64,000 bases of DNA from Arthrobacter sp. Soc17.1.1.1 (GCF_036867195.1 NZ_JBAJII010000002.1:62001-126000); one strand, 5' to 3'. Positions 1 to 8,804 are shown, counted from the first letter of the stretch. Program-made: numbers and translations. The notes: generated from the letters alone by a model not told the origin.

Positions 1-50
1 TCCCGAGGTTTGTAGGCTGGCGGCCAAGTGTTGCTGAGGGGGCGGGAGCA

Positions 51-980
51 CTGCCGAAACTTCGGAGTTACTGAGTCCGGAACTTTGGAAGGACGGGGCC
101 TAGTCAACTCGTGGGTGGCTGACTGGCGAGGTGCGGGAGCTTGGACAGCTGAGCTGTAGGCGACTTCACCACTGCCAAACCTCCGAAGTCCGGAAGGACT
201 GAACTCGGGCGGGGTGGGCTCCCATGGTCCCCTACTTCCGAGGTTTGGGGCTTTCGTCGACGCGTACTCAAGTGTCGAACTGCCGGACTCCGGAAGTTCG
301 AAAGATCCGAAGCCCGGGCACGCCTGGCCATGGTGGTGATGATCTGCTGAGCGCTGGTGTTCCGCTCGATCGGGTCTGTTGCTGCCCTTGCTTCCGAACT
401 CCGGAAGTACGGAAGTACGGAAGTACGGAAGTACGGAAGGATCAAGATTCGGAACTTCCCGATTTAGGTGTTTATCGACTGCCAAGTTGAGGTCCGAGGC
501 GGTTGCTGGTGCACATTGCCGAACCCCCGACGTTCGGAAGCACTGATCCTCGGGACATCCTGACCCTGGTGGTTACGAACGGCCGATGTCTGGTGTCTCG
601 TGCCGGTACGGGGTCGTGCCGCCGGTTTGGCCGAACTTCCGAAGTCCGGAAGACACGGACTCCGGATTTCTCTGAGTCTGGAGGCTCCGAACTGCCGAGC
701 TGCGGAAGGCTGCACGGACACAAGAGTTGGACATTGATACTCCCAAACGTCCGAAGTTCGGAAGGACCAGACCCCGGTGCTGCTTGAGCCTGGCTAACCC
801 CAAATGCGGGGGCCTGGAAGCTCGACTGCGTGCATACATCCGTGCCCGTACTGCCGAACTTCCGGAGTTTAGAAGACAATGCTGTCGGAGGTTACGAACT
901 GCGGAAGCTCGGGAGTGCCTCCCAGCATCCTTGCTGCCGGTGGCCGTCGGCAGTACCGAACTTCCGAGGTTCGGAGGTGC
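51..980. repeat. Spaced array of imperfect palindromes, about 110-bp period
   Basis: Copies of a palindrome close to CCGAACTTCCGAAGTTCGG start near 172, 281, 391, 519, 630, 743, 851 and 954, so the strong copies lie 102-128 bp apart, mostly 108-112. Weaker copies lie near 51, 74, 231, 450, 687, 797 and 891, often halfway between. The idealised unit is a 19-bp odd palindrome, commonly preceded by CTG and followed by AAGGAC. Open frames run through the region in several frames and translate the repeat itself, so none was taken as a gene. Possible roles, all inferred, are a plasmid partition centromere, replication iterons or an array of operator sites. The array may continue to the left of the window. 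Confidence 0.8.
402..439. repeat. 8-bp tandem repeat CGGAAGTA
   Basis: Four copies of CGGAAGTA plus a partial fifth extend the right half of the palindrome that starts near 391. It looks like local slippage expansion of one half-site of the larger array. Confidence 0.85.
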
Positions 981-1167
981 GATGGTTCGGCTGCCTCTGA
1001 GTAGATGGACCGGCCGCGTGGGGAGCGTTTGCTCGAAGCGGTGGGGGAGGGACTGGAATGACTCGCTGTGGGGCGGCCTGCGGGCGCTGCGACTTCGCAG
1101 CGGAGCGTCGGCGGTGGCAATGCCGCGAGGTCGTGAGCGGGCGAAGTAGGGCAATCCCGGGTACGAA

Positions 1168-1196
1168 AGAGCCCCGGCGGTTGCGACCGGGGCTCT
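1168..1196. terminator. Strong hairpin, possible terminator
   Basis: A perfect 10-bp stem, AGAGCCCCGG with CCGGGGCTCT, closes a 9-nt loop. No T-run follows on either strand, so this may be a factor-independent terminator of the U-less type common in actinobacteria. It separates the palindrome array from the decayed gene to the right. Confidence 0.55.
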
Positions 1197-1210
1197 GACG
1201 TGCTGGCGGA

Positions 1211-1500
1211 CTACAGGGCCGGCGAAGGCTCTGCCTTGAGCTGCTCGTCGATCATCGCGCGGATCTGCCGCAGGGTCTCTGGGGAGTGGTCCGCGAGCTG
1301 GCGTGCTGCGAACTGGCGCACGTTGTTCTCGCGCATCGTCTAAAGCAGGTCGAGCTGGGACTCGATGCGGACCGGTGCGTCCGGACGCCGTCTGCCATGT
1401 AGTCCGCGTTGGAATCTTGGATCCAGTCGGCCAAACGGACGGTACCGAGCGTATAAACATACAGACGACCGGAGCCTTCACAGATGGATGTGCTAGGTGA
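1211..1500 (-). pseudogene. Remnant of an unknown gene with frameshift and stop
   Basis: The minus strand encodes a plausible C-terminal end (MRENNVRQFAARQLADHS, then a helical stretch ending KAEPSPAL) from 1336 to a TAG at 1211-1213. Directly upstream in the same frame, a TAG at 1340-1342 interrupts a matching segment (APVRIESQLDLL). About 60 bases further up the good-looking reading (RLADWIQDSNADYMADGVR) continues in another frame. This pattern fits a gene broken by one stop and one frameshift. The family was not recognised. Intact alternatives would be a 41-aa protein from 1336. Confidence 0.4.
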
Positions 1501-2110
1501 GAGCGCTCCTGAGCCAGCTCCGACATGGAGAGGTGAGTCAGTGAGGACTCCGGCCCTTGCGCAGTGTTGCATTTGCCACACCACAAGCTTCAGGTGAGGG
1601 ATGGCTCCTGCCCGAGCGCTGGGTATACCGGACGATTACCGTCGAAGTCGGCCGCTACTGCTGCCCCAACCACGCCAACAAAGCCTGACCAATCCCCGCC
1701 CTGACGAGCCCTCCGTTTTGATGGCCTGCGTGTCAGGATGCCGTGGTGGACAGGAGCTCACCGAATACCCAGTTAAGGTTTCAGGTACTCGCGGCGACCT
1801 CGTCCCTCCAGGACTGATGCTCACACGCAGCTGAGAGGAAACCTGACGTGGGGGAGTGCACCGTCAGGGCCATGAACAAAGCCGCCAGGGTAGTGGCAAT
1901 CGACAGACCAATTCGTAGACGTTCGGGTTGGGTGGTGTGTCGGCGCCACCGAACCTCCAGTGCCAAAACATTCAGGCGCTGATGGCATTCCTTGTCACGA
2001 GGGAAAACCGGAGACGGGACTGTGTGGTGCGATTCCGTTTCCACCCCTTAAGGGCATCAATCAAAGCGTCGGTCCGGGTTGCCGCGTTTGGTGGCTGGGA
2101 TGCTGGGTAC
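1500..2110. other. Gap without a convincing gene
   Basis: A short plus-strand frame ending at 1688 (segment LPERWVYRTITVEVGRYCC) looks like the end of a lost gene, but has no proper start. At 1842-1868 a short inverted repeat CCTGACG/CGTCAGG could be a weak terminator. The rest shows no structure I can name. Confidence 0.4.
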
Positions 2111-2374
2111 ATGACAGACCAATCCCTCCAGGAGCAGCCCAGGCCGCTGCGGTTCCTCACCCTGCAGCAGGTAGCCGACGAGCTGAACACCAAGCACAAC
2201 ACCATCCGGGCCCTCATCGCCTCAGGGGATCTGCCGGCCATCCAGATCGGCGGGCGCGGCCAGTGGCGCATCGAACGCGCCAAGCTCGAGGACTACATCA
2301 GCGCCGCCTACACCAAAGCCCGCACCGACATCGCCCGCGGCGCCATCGACACGCCTGACGGCGCAGCAACATGA
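2111..2374 (+). CDS. Excisionase-type helix-turn-helix protein
   Basis: This 87-aa protein has the layout of small MerR/excisionase-like DNA-binding proteins: an HTH with LTLQQVADELNTKHNTIRAL at about residues 15-35 and the typical wing sequence (GRGQWRIERAKLEDYI) at about 45-62. Members of this family bind DNA as recombination directionality factors or small regulators in plasmids and integrated elements. An upstream in-frame GTG start at 1928 would add about 60 residues unlike the family, so ATG 2111 is preferred. The stop overlaps the start of the next gene, so the two are probably co-translated. Its target is not visible. Confidence 0.75.
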   Translation: MTDQSLQEQPRPLRFLTLQQVADELNTKHNTIRALIASGDLPAIQIGGRGQWRIERAKLEDYISAAYTKARTDIARGAIDTPDGAAT

Positions 2375-2520
2375 TGCAAGCCCGCGCCTGGGTTATTGCG
2401 GGCCTGATGATGGCTCTGCTGGCAGGCGTGGCGGTAGCGCTTCTTCAAGCCAACGGCGTGATCACTAATCCCGGGAAGCTCGTCTGCGACATCGCGGTCC
2501 GTCGCGGGAACTGCGACTAA
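2371..2520 (+). CDS. Small single-pass membrane or secreted protein
   Basis: This 49-aa frame starts at ATG 2371, overlapping the TGA of the HTH gene (ATGATG). It has one hydrophobic helix (about residues 7-26, rich in A, V, L and M), then a short tail with two cysteines (LVCDIAVRRGNCD). It could be an anchored micropeptide or a signal-peptide-bearing peptide with a disulphide. There is no named family. Support comes from translational coupling and codon use like that of its neighbours. Confidence 0.55.
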   Translation: MMQARAWVIAGLMMALLAGVAVALLQANGVITNPGKLVCDIAVRRGNCD

Positions 2521-2608
2521 TCCACGCGGCGCGCTGGTGTGACGAGCCGACGACTCGTGGGCGGCCGCCAGCTACCGCTGGCCGGTTGTTCAGCCGGCGG
2601 TTCCCGGT

Positions 2609-3229
2609 TCAGGTGCCCGGTGACGCTGTAGCAGCGAGGAAGCGCCCTTGGCGCTGGAAGCTTCTGACCTGGAGGACTGCCAGGACGGCGAAGGCCGCGA
2701 AAAAGGCCAGGTACACCCAGTCCAGGTTCCCCACGGCCTGGCCGATGAAGTAGGTGTAGGCGGGGACGATCAGGAGCGTGGTGGCGGCGTCCTTGCGGCT
2801 GCGCACGGCAACGGCCCGTGCCACGCTGAGGTGGTTCGCTGGCACGGGTTCCTTGCCGTTGATGCCGCGCATCAACGCTTTCTGCTCGTCCTTCTCCAAG
2901 GGGAACGTGATGGCAACGTTTGATCCCAGCTTGACCTGGGGTTTGAGCCGTTGTGTGTTGTACACGAGTCCGCCGGCCAGGGCGGCGATGGCGAAGATGA
3001 ACCACCCGGCCTGCATAAGAATCGGGAGCTGTTCTGGCCCGTCTGGAATGACGATGGGGCCCAGCAGAGACAGGAGAAGGACGATGGCAAGCGTGCCGAA
3101 CGGCAGATAGCGGGTGTAGTAGACCCGCAAGGCCTCACCCATCCCGTTGTCGGCGTAGCCTTGCGCGTACTGCCCGGCCTTCGCCCACCGGGCAGCGGCT
3201 GCCGTCCTCGGATCCTCCACCCCGGCCAC
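2609..3229 (-). CDS. Four-helix integral membrane protein, unknown
   Basis: The protein has 206 aa and four hydrophobic segments: about residues 43-60, 72-90, 150-166 and 170-187, arranged as two hairpins around a soluble loop (QVKLGSNVAITFPLEKDEQK). The N-terminus is charged and alanine-rich. It begins with GTG 31 bp after the lsr2 stop, behind a purine-rich AGGGGGGC, so it is probably the second gene of an lsr2 operon. The family was not recognised and no catalytic motif is visible. Confidence 0.7.
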   Translation of the reverse strand: MAGVEDPRTAAAARWAKAGQYAQGYADNGMGEALRVYYTRYLPFGTLAIVLLLSLLGPIVIPDGPEQLPILMQAGWFIFAIAALAGGLVYNTQRLKPQVKLGSNVAITFPLEKDEQKALMRGINGKEPVPANHLSVARAVAVRSRKDAATTLLIVPAYTYFIGQAVGNLDWVYLAFFAAFAVLAVLQVRSFQRQGRFLAATASPGT

Positions 3230-3260
3230 CGCCCCCCTGATCGATCGAGCGGGTCAGCTT

Positions 3261-3608
3261 CTAGTGGGCCTCGTTATAGGCGTCAATGATGGACTGGGTG
3301 ATCCGTCCGCGGGAGCTGGGGTTGTAGCCGTTGTCCTGCGCCCACTGGCGGATCTGCTGGGTGTCCTCGCGCTTGGACCGGCCCGTAGACGATGCGCCGG
3401 TAGCCTTCTGGCCGCCCTGGCCCCTGCGCCCGGTCTTGGCCTTGCGGGCGTTGTCCACGTACTCGGACAGGGTTGAGCGCAGCTTCTGCGCGTTCTCCGT
3501 TGTCAGATCGATCTCGTAGTCGATGCCATCGACCCCGAACCGGACCGTTTCCTGTGCGACGTCACCATTGAGATCGTCCACCAATTGCACCTGTACACGC
3601 TGCGCCAT
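3261..3608 (-). CDS. lsr2: Lsr2-family nucleoid-associated protein
   Basis: Lsr2 is the actinobacterial functional counterpart of H-NS: it bridges AT-rich, often foreign, DNA and silences it. The 115-aa product has the usual N-terminal oligomerisation domain (MAQRVQVQLVDDL, then IDYEIDLT) and a C-terminal DNA-binding domain with the RGR minor-groove motif (SSRGRITQSIIDAY, about residues 100-113), joined by a basic linker. The start was set at the internal ATG (3608) because the family begins MA(K/Q)-V-x-V-xLVDD; the longer reading from 3632 adds eight residues. Plasmid-borne copies can shield the element from the host. Confidence 0.92.
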   Translation of the reverse strand: MAQRVQVQLVDDLNGDVAQETVRFGVDGIDYEIDLTTENAQKLRSTLSEYVDNARKAKTGRRGQGGQKATGASSTGRSKREDTQQIRQWAQDNGYNPSSRGRITQSIIDAYNEAH

Positions 3609-3704
3609 TATCACTCCTGAGTTATTAGACATGAATCAATGATCCCCAGCCTTCCACCCTATCGTGTCGGAAAATGTGGTGTACGCCAGCAGAATGTCCC
3701 GGTT

Positions 3705-4094
3705 TCATTCACCGGAGTGGTTGTTCTTCTTTTGGTCGCGATTGTCGTTCTGCTTGTCGTCGTGATTGCTGTGGTTGTTGTTATTGGGGACGGGTGTGAC
3801 CGAATTGAGCCATACCCAGCCCTCACGCTGGATCTGGATGAGAGGTTCCAGGAAGCGGATCTTCACGGCAGTCCTGGTGTAGGCGATCGCGTGGGCCTGG
3901 ATCCGGATTGCCTTGGACGGGTAGCGGATCCACGCGTACACCCGACGTGGTTCCGGGAAGTCGGTGGCCGGGGTGTGCTCGAGGTCGAGTTCGGCGGCGG
4001 TGAGCATGATCAGCTCCTCGCGCATGACGAACTCCTCAATCCGGTCGTCCATCAGTCTCGCGTACCGTTTCGCGTATCTCTTGTTCTGACCCAT
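3705..4094 (-). CDS. Conserved-looking hypothetical protein
   Basis: The 129-aa product starts MGQNKRYAKRYARLMDDRIE, has a central segment with aromatic and basic residues (RRVYAWIRYPSKAIRIQAHA) and ends in a low-complexity tail rich in N, H, D and K. The family was not recognised. It shares the strand of the next gene to the right (4199-4732) with a 104-bp gap, so they may be co-transcribed. Confidence 0.6.
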   Translation of the reverse strand: MGQNKRYAKRYARLMDDRIEEFVMREELIMLTAAELDLEHTPATDFPEPRRVYAWIRYPSKAIRIQAHAIAYTRTAVKIRFLEPLIQIQREGWVWLNSVTPVPNNNNHSNHDDKQNDNRDQKKNNHSGE

Positions 4095-4198
4095 GGCCCT
4101 GCAATCCGCCCCGCCACCTGCTCGTCATGCCCTATGGCGCGGACCTGGTCGGACAATGTTCGAGACGATCCTTAGCCGTCAATAGCCGTCAGTGACTG

Positions 4199-4732
4199 CT
4201 AGTAGCCGTCGATGGTGGTGACGCGGCGCAGCCGCCAGTCCTCCCACCGGGCATCGGCGTTCATATCGAACTCCAAAACCGGGGACGCCGGCCCGGTCTG
4301 CGCCCGAAACCGCCAGAACCGAGTAGTCACAACACTGCCCAGACCGCCCAGGCCGCTCAGGGTGTTGTGCCCGTCCATGCTGCCGACGCTGCCACGGCTG
4401 CTGTGGGTGTTGTCGGTGGCTGGGGGAGTGGTGACGGGTTCCCGCCAGATGTCCGAGCTCGACCAGGCGAGGGGTTCGCCGATGACCTGCCAGATGCTGC
4501 CCCGCCAGCGCAGCGCCAGGGGCGTGCCGGAGGGCAGGAACCGGACGGCGGCCGGCTCGTCCAGGACATGCCACGCACCTGCCCGTGTACCCTCGCGCGC
4601 AGCGTCCTGGATTGCTTGCTGGGCCGCGTGCTGGGCTGGTTTTGTGGGTGGTGTGGTGTCCACTGGTTGCGCTGTCACCGGCTGCTTCTCCCTCGCCCTG
4701 GTGTTCCTCGTACAGGCTTTAAAATAGAACAC
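4199..4732 (-). CDS. Hypothetical protein with DUF6504-like core
   Basis: The product is 177 aa. A low-complexity N-terminus (about residues 1-60) precedes a compact Trp-rich module: LALRWRGSIWQVIGEPLAW at about 72-90 and a final strand set (FWRFRAQTG to WEDWRLRRV). This arrangement recalls the small DUF6504-type domain found near translesion-polymerase genes in actinobacteria, but that is my inference from memory of the pattern. An internal Met may be the true start, since the first 15 residues look atypical. No enzyme motif is visible. Confidence 0.55.
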   Translation of the reverse strand: MFYFKACTRNTRAREKQPVTAQPVDTTPPTKPAQHAAQQAIQDAAREGTRAGAWHVLDEPAAVRFLPSGTPLALRWRGSIWQVIGEPLAWSSSDIWREPVTTPPATDNTHSSRGSVGSMDGHNTLSGLGGLGSVVTTRFWRFRAQTGPASPVLEFDMNADARWEDWRLRRVTTIDGY

Positions 4733-4781
4733 AGGTTCGATTATTTGGGAAGCCGGGTCGCGAACGAGGGTGGGGGTTGCG

Positions 4782-4847
4782 GGTCATCCACCTGTGGGCG
4801 AGTGGAGCCCGGAGGAATGAGCTCAAAGCCGTCCACCTGTGGATGAG
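4782..4847 (-). repeat. 66-bp dispersed element, copy 1 (inverted)
   Basis: This is the reverse complement of the elements at 5935-5998 and 18299-18363. Its outer 19 bp, GGTCATCCACCTGTGGGCG, is a perfect inverted match to the outer end of copy 2. Each copy has two CCACAGGTGGA-type boxes about 42 bp apart around a core with the repeat GCTCCACCC. Confidence 0.85.
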
Positions 4848-5041
4848 CCGCCCGCGACACTGTTGCGGACGGTCGTTACTGTCAACACCATGCACCGCAC
4901 ACCGCTTGCGCCCAACGGAGGAGAGATACGTCCTGATCGTTTTGATCCCTCGCCGAGGGCCGACACGGCCCAGCCGTGGCGGGCGCGGTCCTTCGGTGCC
5001 CGGGGGAGTAGCGGTGGCTGATCAGACAGGCGCGGGGCCTC

Positions 5042-5731
5042 ATGCGTTTCGATGACCTGATCCTGGCCGAGGACGACTACCCGCAGGGTGCGTGTGAGAA
5101 CCGGCAGGAGTGGCTGCTGATGTACTCCCGCGGGGTGCCTCCGGCGGTGATCGCCGCATGGTGCAGGGTTGATGTCCGCCGCGTCCACCGGGCTATTGAC
5201 CGGCAGATTGGCCGGCATCCGGGGTGGTTCGATCGGTGCTGGGTACTCCATGACCAGCCCGCACGCCGCCGCGACCGGCGTCGCTTCCGGCGGAGTCGGG
5301 AGCAGGTGTGGTGGGAGCACTACACCGCCATGAGCACCTACGTGGCCCGGGTGGGTGGGGTGCCGGCGCAGAACGACAGCGTGGAGGCCCGGATGCTGTA
5401 CCGGTGGTTGGAGAACCAGCGCCGGAGCCACGACACGGGCCGGCTCGCCCGTGACAAGGTCGAGGCCCTGGACAGGCTGGGGGAGTGGCTCGGTACCCGG
5501 AAGAGCAATCCGGAGGAACTGTGGGCGCGGCGTCTCGAAGAAGCTCGGCAATTCAAGGCTGATACCGGCAGGTTCCCGTTTTATGATCCACAGCGCCACC
5601 CGGACGAGAAGATCCTCGCGGTCTGGCTGGGCCGCCAGCGCACCTGGGACCGGAAGGGCCGGCTCCGCGCCGACCGACGGGAAACCCTAAGTGTGGTGCT
5701 GCCTGGCTGGAGTGCGCCCGCTATGACCTGA
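5042..5731 (+). CDS. Helicase-associated (HA) domain protein
   Basis: The 229-aa product has an N-terminal helical region with a possible HTH (EWLLMYSRGVPPAVIAAWCR, about residues 20-39). Two copies of the helicase-associated repeat follow: WWEHYTAMSTYVARVGGVPA ending in LGEWLGTRK, and LEEARQFKADTGRFPFYDP ending in AVWLGRQR. HA domains are small nucleic-acid-binding repeats, usually found on helicases of mobile elements. Here no helicase domain is present. The gene sits alone between inverted copies of a 66-bp element, so it may be cargo or the DNA-binding factor of a small mobile unit. Confidence 0.75.
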   Translation: MRFDDLILAEDDYPQGACENRQEWLLMYSRGVPPAVIAAWCRVDVRRVHRAIDRQIGRHPGWFDRCWVLHDQPARRRDRRRFRRSREQVWWEHYTAMSTYVARVGGVPAQNDSVEARMLYRWLENQRRSHDTGRLARDKVEALDRLGEWLGTRKSNPEELWARRLEEARQFKADTGRFPFYDPQRHPDEKILAVWLGRQRTWDRKGRLRADRRETLSVVLPGWSAPAMT

Positions 5732-5934
5732 CAGCAAAGCCCTCACCACGCACTCGAGGTGCGCCAGCAGGGTCGGTGACGGGCGGAGAACATAGTGAGG
5801 CGTGGTTTTCAGGCCGGTATCCTGCCGGTCGGGGTCTGCGCAGGACAAGCAGCGAAGTGTGGGGAAACCTGGTAATGCAGCACGGACGCGGTGGGTTTGG
5901 ATATTTTTGACACGGTCGCAGTGACGTGGGGTGT

Positions 5935-5998
5935 TCATCAACAGGTGGACGGCTTGAGCTCCACCCTTCAGGCTCCACCCGCCCACAGGTGGATGACC
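5935..5998 (+). repeat. 66-bp dispersed element, copy 2
   Basis: This copy is inverted relative to copy 1 and parallel to copy 3. It ends in CGCCCACAGGTGGATGACC (5980-5998), a perfect inverted match to the left end at 4782-4800. Together copies 1 and 2 enclose 1,217 bp with one gene. No target-site duplication is evident at the outer borders. Confidence 0.85.
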
Positions 5999-6637
5999 TC
6001 AAGGGGGTGATGCGGGGATGGTCCGGCAGTGGCAGGTGGGGTGTCAGTCGAAGTGGGTGGCGGGGGTTTCGGTGCCGGGCCGCTGATGGCTTTCGTGCGT
6101 CATGGTGAATCTCGTTTCTACGTTCATGGTGCCAAGAGCCGGTGTATCTGGGTCTTTGAGGCCTCCCGGTGCCGAGGCCCGAAGTCATGCGTCGTTTTCG
6201 CTCGCCGTTCAGCGGTGTCCTTCCGCCATTCCGGTCACTGCTGTATGGGGGTGTGCCGGTGGGTTCCCTGCCCAGTCCTAGGCGGCAATCCTAAAGGTCG
6301 GGATGCCGCAAACATAGGACGAATTCCAGCCCTTGTTTCCTGCATCACGAGGCATGGGTGTGCGCCGCGCGAGGCATCAGACATTACCGAACAAATTCCC
6401 GATCATGTGGGTGCGGCATCGCGTGCGGGTTTTTATGCGAGGTTACTGCAGAAGAACCTAGACGAAACTACCGGAATGGGCCGATCGGGGAAGCGTGCAC
6501 TACCTTGGGAACAATAAGTAGGCTGAGGGTCGGCGGGGGTCGTAACGCAGTAATCGTCCTCCTGCCCTGACCTCGGTATTGGTATCGGCATGTGGTGACG
6601 GGGCTGAGTAGTGGGGACGATCGGGCTCGGAGGTTCA
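5999..6637. other. Gap, probably regulatory or decayed DNA
   Basis: No open frame here has a family match or a good start. The last part carries the ribosome-binding site GGAGG (6629-6633) of the next gene. I see no other structure. Confidence 0.4.
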
Positions 6638-7414
6638 ATGAACGGTCAGATACAAGTCAGGCTGATAACACTCGCCCTCTCGAAGGCGGGCGTGACTGTT
6701 AGCGAGCTATGGGTGAGGTACTACGCCGTCGGTGGCAAAGTTTCGGAGTTCGAGGTCCAGGCATACCTCGGCGGGCTCCTCGTCCTACCGGGTAGTGAGC
6801 GGAATGTTCTCGCCGACGCCATGAACGAACTCCTCGAAGGCAGCCCGGTGAACATCCGGGTTCCCCGTAGCGAGGAAGACGAGGCCGCCGAAACACCGGA
6901 AGCCTCCCGCAGGTCCCTGGGTGCCCTGGGCGCTTTCCTGTTCACTGCGGAGGAAGCTGAACGGGAGCGTCTCCACGCCGTGACCCGGACGAATCTGCTG
7001 GACTCACCTCCGGAGAGTCGTTTCGACCAGTACACGCAGCAGGCACGGGACTACTTCGCGGTCAGCTCCTCCGTCGTCGCGCTCATCGACGATCACCGCA
7101 TGTTTCTGAAGTCCGTCATTGGATCCATCGAGCAGAATCTGCCACGTGAAGTCACCTTCTGCACTGCAACTATCCGTAATGCCGGGCCGTTGATCATTCC
7201 GGATGCACGCGAGGACGACCGGTTCAGGACCAATCCCCTGGTTGTGGGAGAGCCGTTCATCCGGTTCTACGCCGGATATCCTTTGCGGGGTCCCGGCGGC
7301 TGGACTGTCGGGACTTTATGTGTCATCGATCAGAAGCCCCGGAATTTTTCCGCCCAGGACGGGCGGTTCCTGCGCAAACTAGCCCGCTTGGTCGAAGACG
7401 AGATTAACGCCTAG
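6638..7414 (+). CDS. GAF-domain sensor protein with small N-terminal helical domain
   Basis: The 258-aa product has two parts. Residues 1-75 form a helical module (ELWVRYYAVGGKVSEFEVQA, then AMNELLEG) that also makes up the N-terminus of the protein at 10279-10668. Residues about 110-258 form a GAF domain (DYFAVSSSVVALIDD, then FYAGYPLRGPGGWTVGTLCV). GAF domains bind small ligands, haem or other sensory cofactors. No output domain follows, so it may act on a partner. ATG 6638 is preferred over GTG 6611 because GGAGG lies 4 bases before it. Confidence 0.8.
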   Translation: MNGQIQVRLITLALSKAGVTVSELWVRYYAVGGKVSEFEVQAYLGGLLVLPGSERNVLADAMNELLEGSPVNIRVPRSEEDEAAETPEASRRSLGALGAFLFTAEEAERERLHAVTRTNLLDSPPESRFDQYTQQARDYFAVSSSVVALIDDHRMFLKSVIGSIEQNLPREVTFCTATIRNAGPLIIPDAREDDRFRTNPLVVGEPFIRFYAGYPLRGPGGWTVGTLCVIDQKPRNFSAQDGRFLRKLARLVEDEINA

Positions 7415-7477
7415 CTGCGGCTACTGTCCACGCCTTTCGGCATGCTGCGGCAGAGGGAACAGTGATTGAGCCGAAGG

Positions 7478-8233
7478 TCAGGTGTCGAAGTGGGTGGTGA
7501 TGGGTTTGTGCTGTCCGAGCGAGCTGAGGATGTCGACGGACAGATCGCGGAGTTTCACGTTCCGATTCGAGGACGCGCGGCGCAGGATCTTGGTGGCCTC
7601 GTCCTGACTGCACCGGTTTTGGGCCATAATCGCGCCAATAGCCATGTCGATGCTGGTACGTGATTCCATGGCTGCCCGCATATTCGTCGTTGCGTCAGTG
7701 AGCTTCGCGATGCGTACTGCCAGGCGCAGGGACTGGGATGCGTCACGGGCGAATCCTTCGGCAACGCGAATGCCTTTGTCGTCGAACGTACCCGGCTCGG
7801 TGGAGTAGAAGTCTAGGCCGGCGCTGGCGCCCTCGTCGAGGCGGATCGGTATGCCCAGAGCTGAGCGCAGGCCGTAGCCGGCGATCGCTTCGCGATACTC
7901 GGGGAACCGGAACTCGGTCAGGAAATCGCGGACATGAATAGTTACGCCGTCGCGGGCTGCACGCAGGCAGGGCCCGTCATTGAACCCGTACTGCACTTCG
8001 TCGACCTGCCGGGCCCTGTCGCTGCTGCTGGCCACGGTGATCATCGAGCGCGGCCGCAGAAGGGTGATTCCGCAGAACACATCCCCGTAGGGTCCGGTGA
8101 ACGCCTCGGCTGCGACGGTGACCAGCCCAGTCAGGAAATCCTGAACGTCATCGCTCTCGAGCACCATGTTCTGCAACTGAGCGGTGAAGGTGTCACGCTC
8201 GGCCTCACGGGCTAATTCTTGCTCGTCCGGCAT
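7478..8233 (-). CDS. GAF-ANTAR RNA-binding regulator
   Basis: The 251-aa product joins a GAF sensor domain (about residues 20-170, with VDEVQYGFNDGPCLRAARDG and a typical YGLRSALGIPI strand) to a C-terminal ANTAR domain (about 180-240, MRAAMESRTSIDMAIGAIMA, then SQDEATKILRRAS). ANTAR domains bind paired hexanucleotide hairpins in transcripts and prevent termination. It runs convergently to the GAF protein at 6638. It is one of three GAF-ANTAR proteins here; the others are at 10668 and 14961. Its RNA targets are unknown. Confidence 0.9.
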   Translation of the reverse strand: MPDEQELAREAERDTFTAQLQNMVLESDDVQDFLTGLVTVAAEAFTGPYGDVFCGITLLRPRSMITVASSSDRARQVDEVQYGFNDGPCLRAARDGVTIHVRDFLTEFRFPEYREAIAGYGLRSALGIPIRLDEGASAGLDFYSTEPGTFDDKGIRVAEGFARDASQSLRLAVRIAKLTDATTNMRAAMESRTSIDMAIGAIMAQNRCSQDEATKILRRASSNRNVKLRDLSVDILSSLGQHKPITTHFDT

Positions 8234-8420
8234 CAGTTCCTCATCTAGGTTTCAAGAAGGTAGAGAAGGCTCACTGTTGAACCGAGGCCACTTCGTAGGC
8301 CCATAAAATCTTACGCCACACGTCAGCGGAGGCTGGATTCTTGGATTGCATAACCCCAGGGCGGCATGCTCCCTGCAACGGGCTCCTCCGCCGACTCCTC
8401 GACCGGTTCCTGGAAGTCTC

Positions 8421-8804
8421 TCAAGCAGCCCGCGACGCAGCATTTTGGAAGGATGCATACGCGGCTACAAACTGCTGTGCCTCATGTTGCAGACGAACCG
8501 GCAGTAACGTGCTGGGATGAACGGCCCTGGTGAGATCGCCCAGCGCTCTATCAACGGTCGAGGACAGACGCATTGCTCCAATCATGGTTGCGCTGGCCTT
8601 CAGACTTAACAGCGCCGTGACCATCTCCTCCCTGTCGTTTTCCGCAACCAACGCCTCAGTAATCCTGTGGATTCGCGACGGAAGCATGGATACAAAGTCC
8701 GCTGCGAACCGGGACGCGGCGGCGGGGGACAGCTCCGCTGTCAGCACGTCGAAGGTTTGGCGCTCGAAGTGTGGGAAGGCGTCAATGGTCCTGCTAGCCG
8801 TCAT
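8421..8804 (-). CDS. Hpt-like protein lacking the phospho-acceptor histidine
   Basis: The 127-aa helical protein matches the histidine-phosphotransfer fold: ADFVSMLPSRIHRITEALVA, then TALLSLKASATMIGA at about residues 63-77. In Hpt proteins that segment reads A-H-x-L-K-G-S. Here His is replaced by Leu66 and Gly by Ala70, so it should not carry phosphate. ATG 8804 overlaps the TGA of the upstream gene (ATGA), which fixes the start and suggests coupling. It may act as a binding partner or decoy in a signalling cascade. Confidence 0.6.
   Translation of the reverse strand: MTASRTIDAFPHFERQTFDVLTAELSPAAASRFAADFVSMLPSRIHRITEALVAENDREEMVTALLSLKASATMIGAMRLSSTVDRALGDLTRAVHPSTLLPVRLQHEAQQFVAAYASFQNAASRAA

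Noticed and set aside
51..980. CRISPR array
   Set aside because: Repeat copies are imperfect and palindromic, spacers are long and similar to the repeat, and there are no cas genes.
104..1150. Many overlapping open frames on both strands
   Set aside because: They translate the palindromic repeat in all frames, have no family resemblance and no good starts.
4823..5599. 258-aa minus-strand frame opposite the HA-domain gene
   Set aside because: It is the high-GC shadow of the plus-strand gene and is Pro/His-rich with no domain.
5721..6517. Two frames (minus 5721-6188, plus 6029-6517)
   Set aside because: They run through repeat copy 2 and show no protein-like composition.
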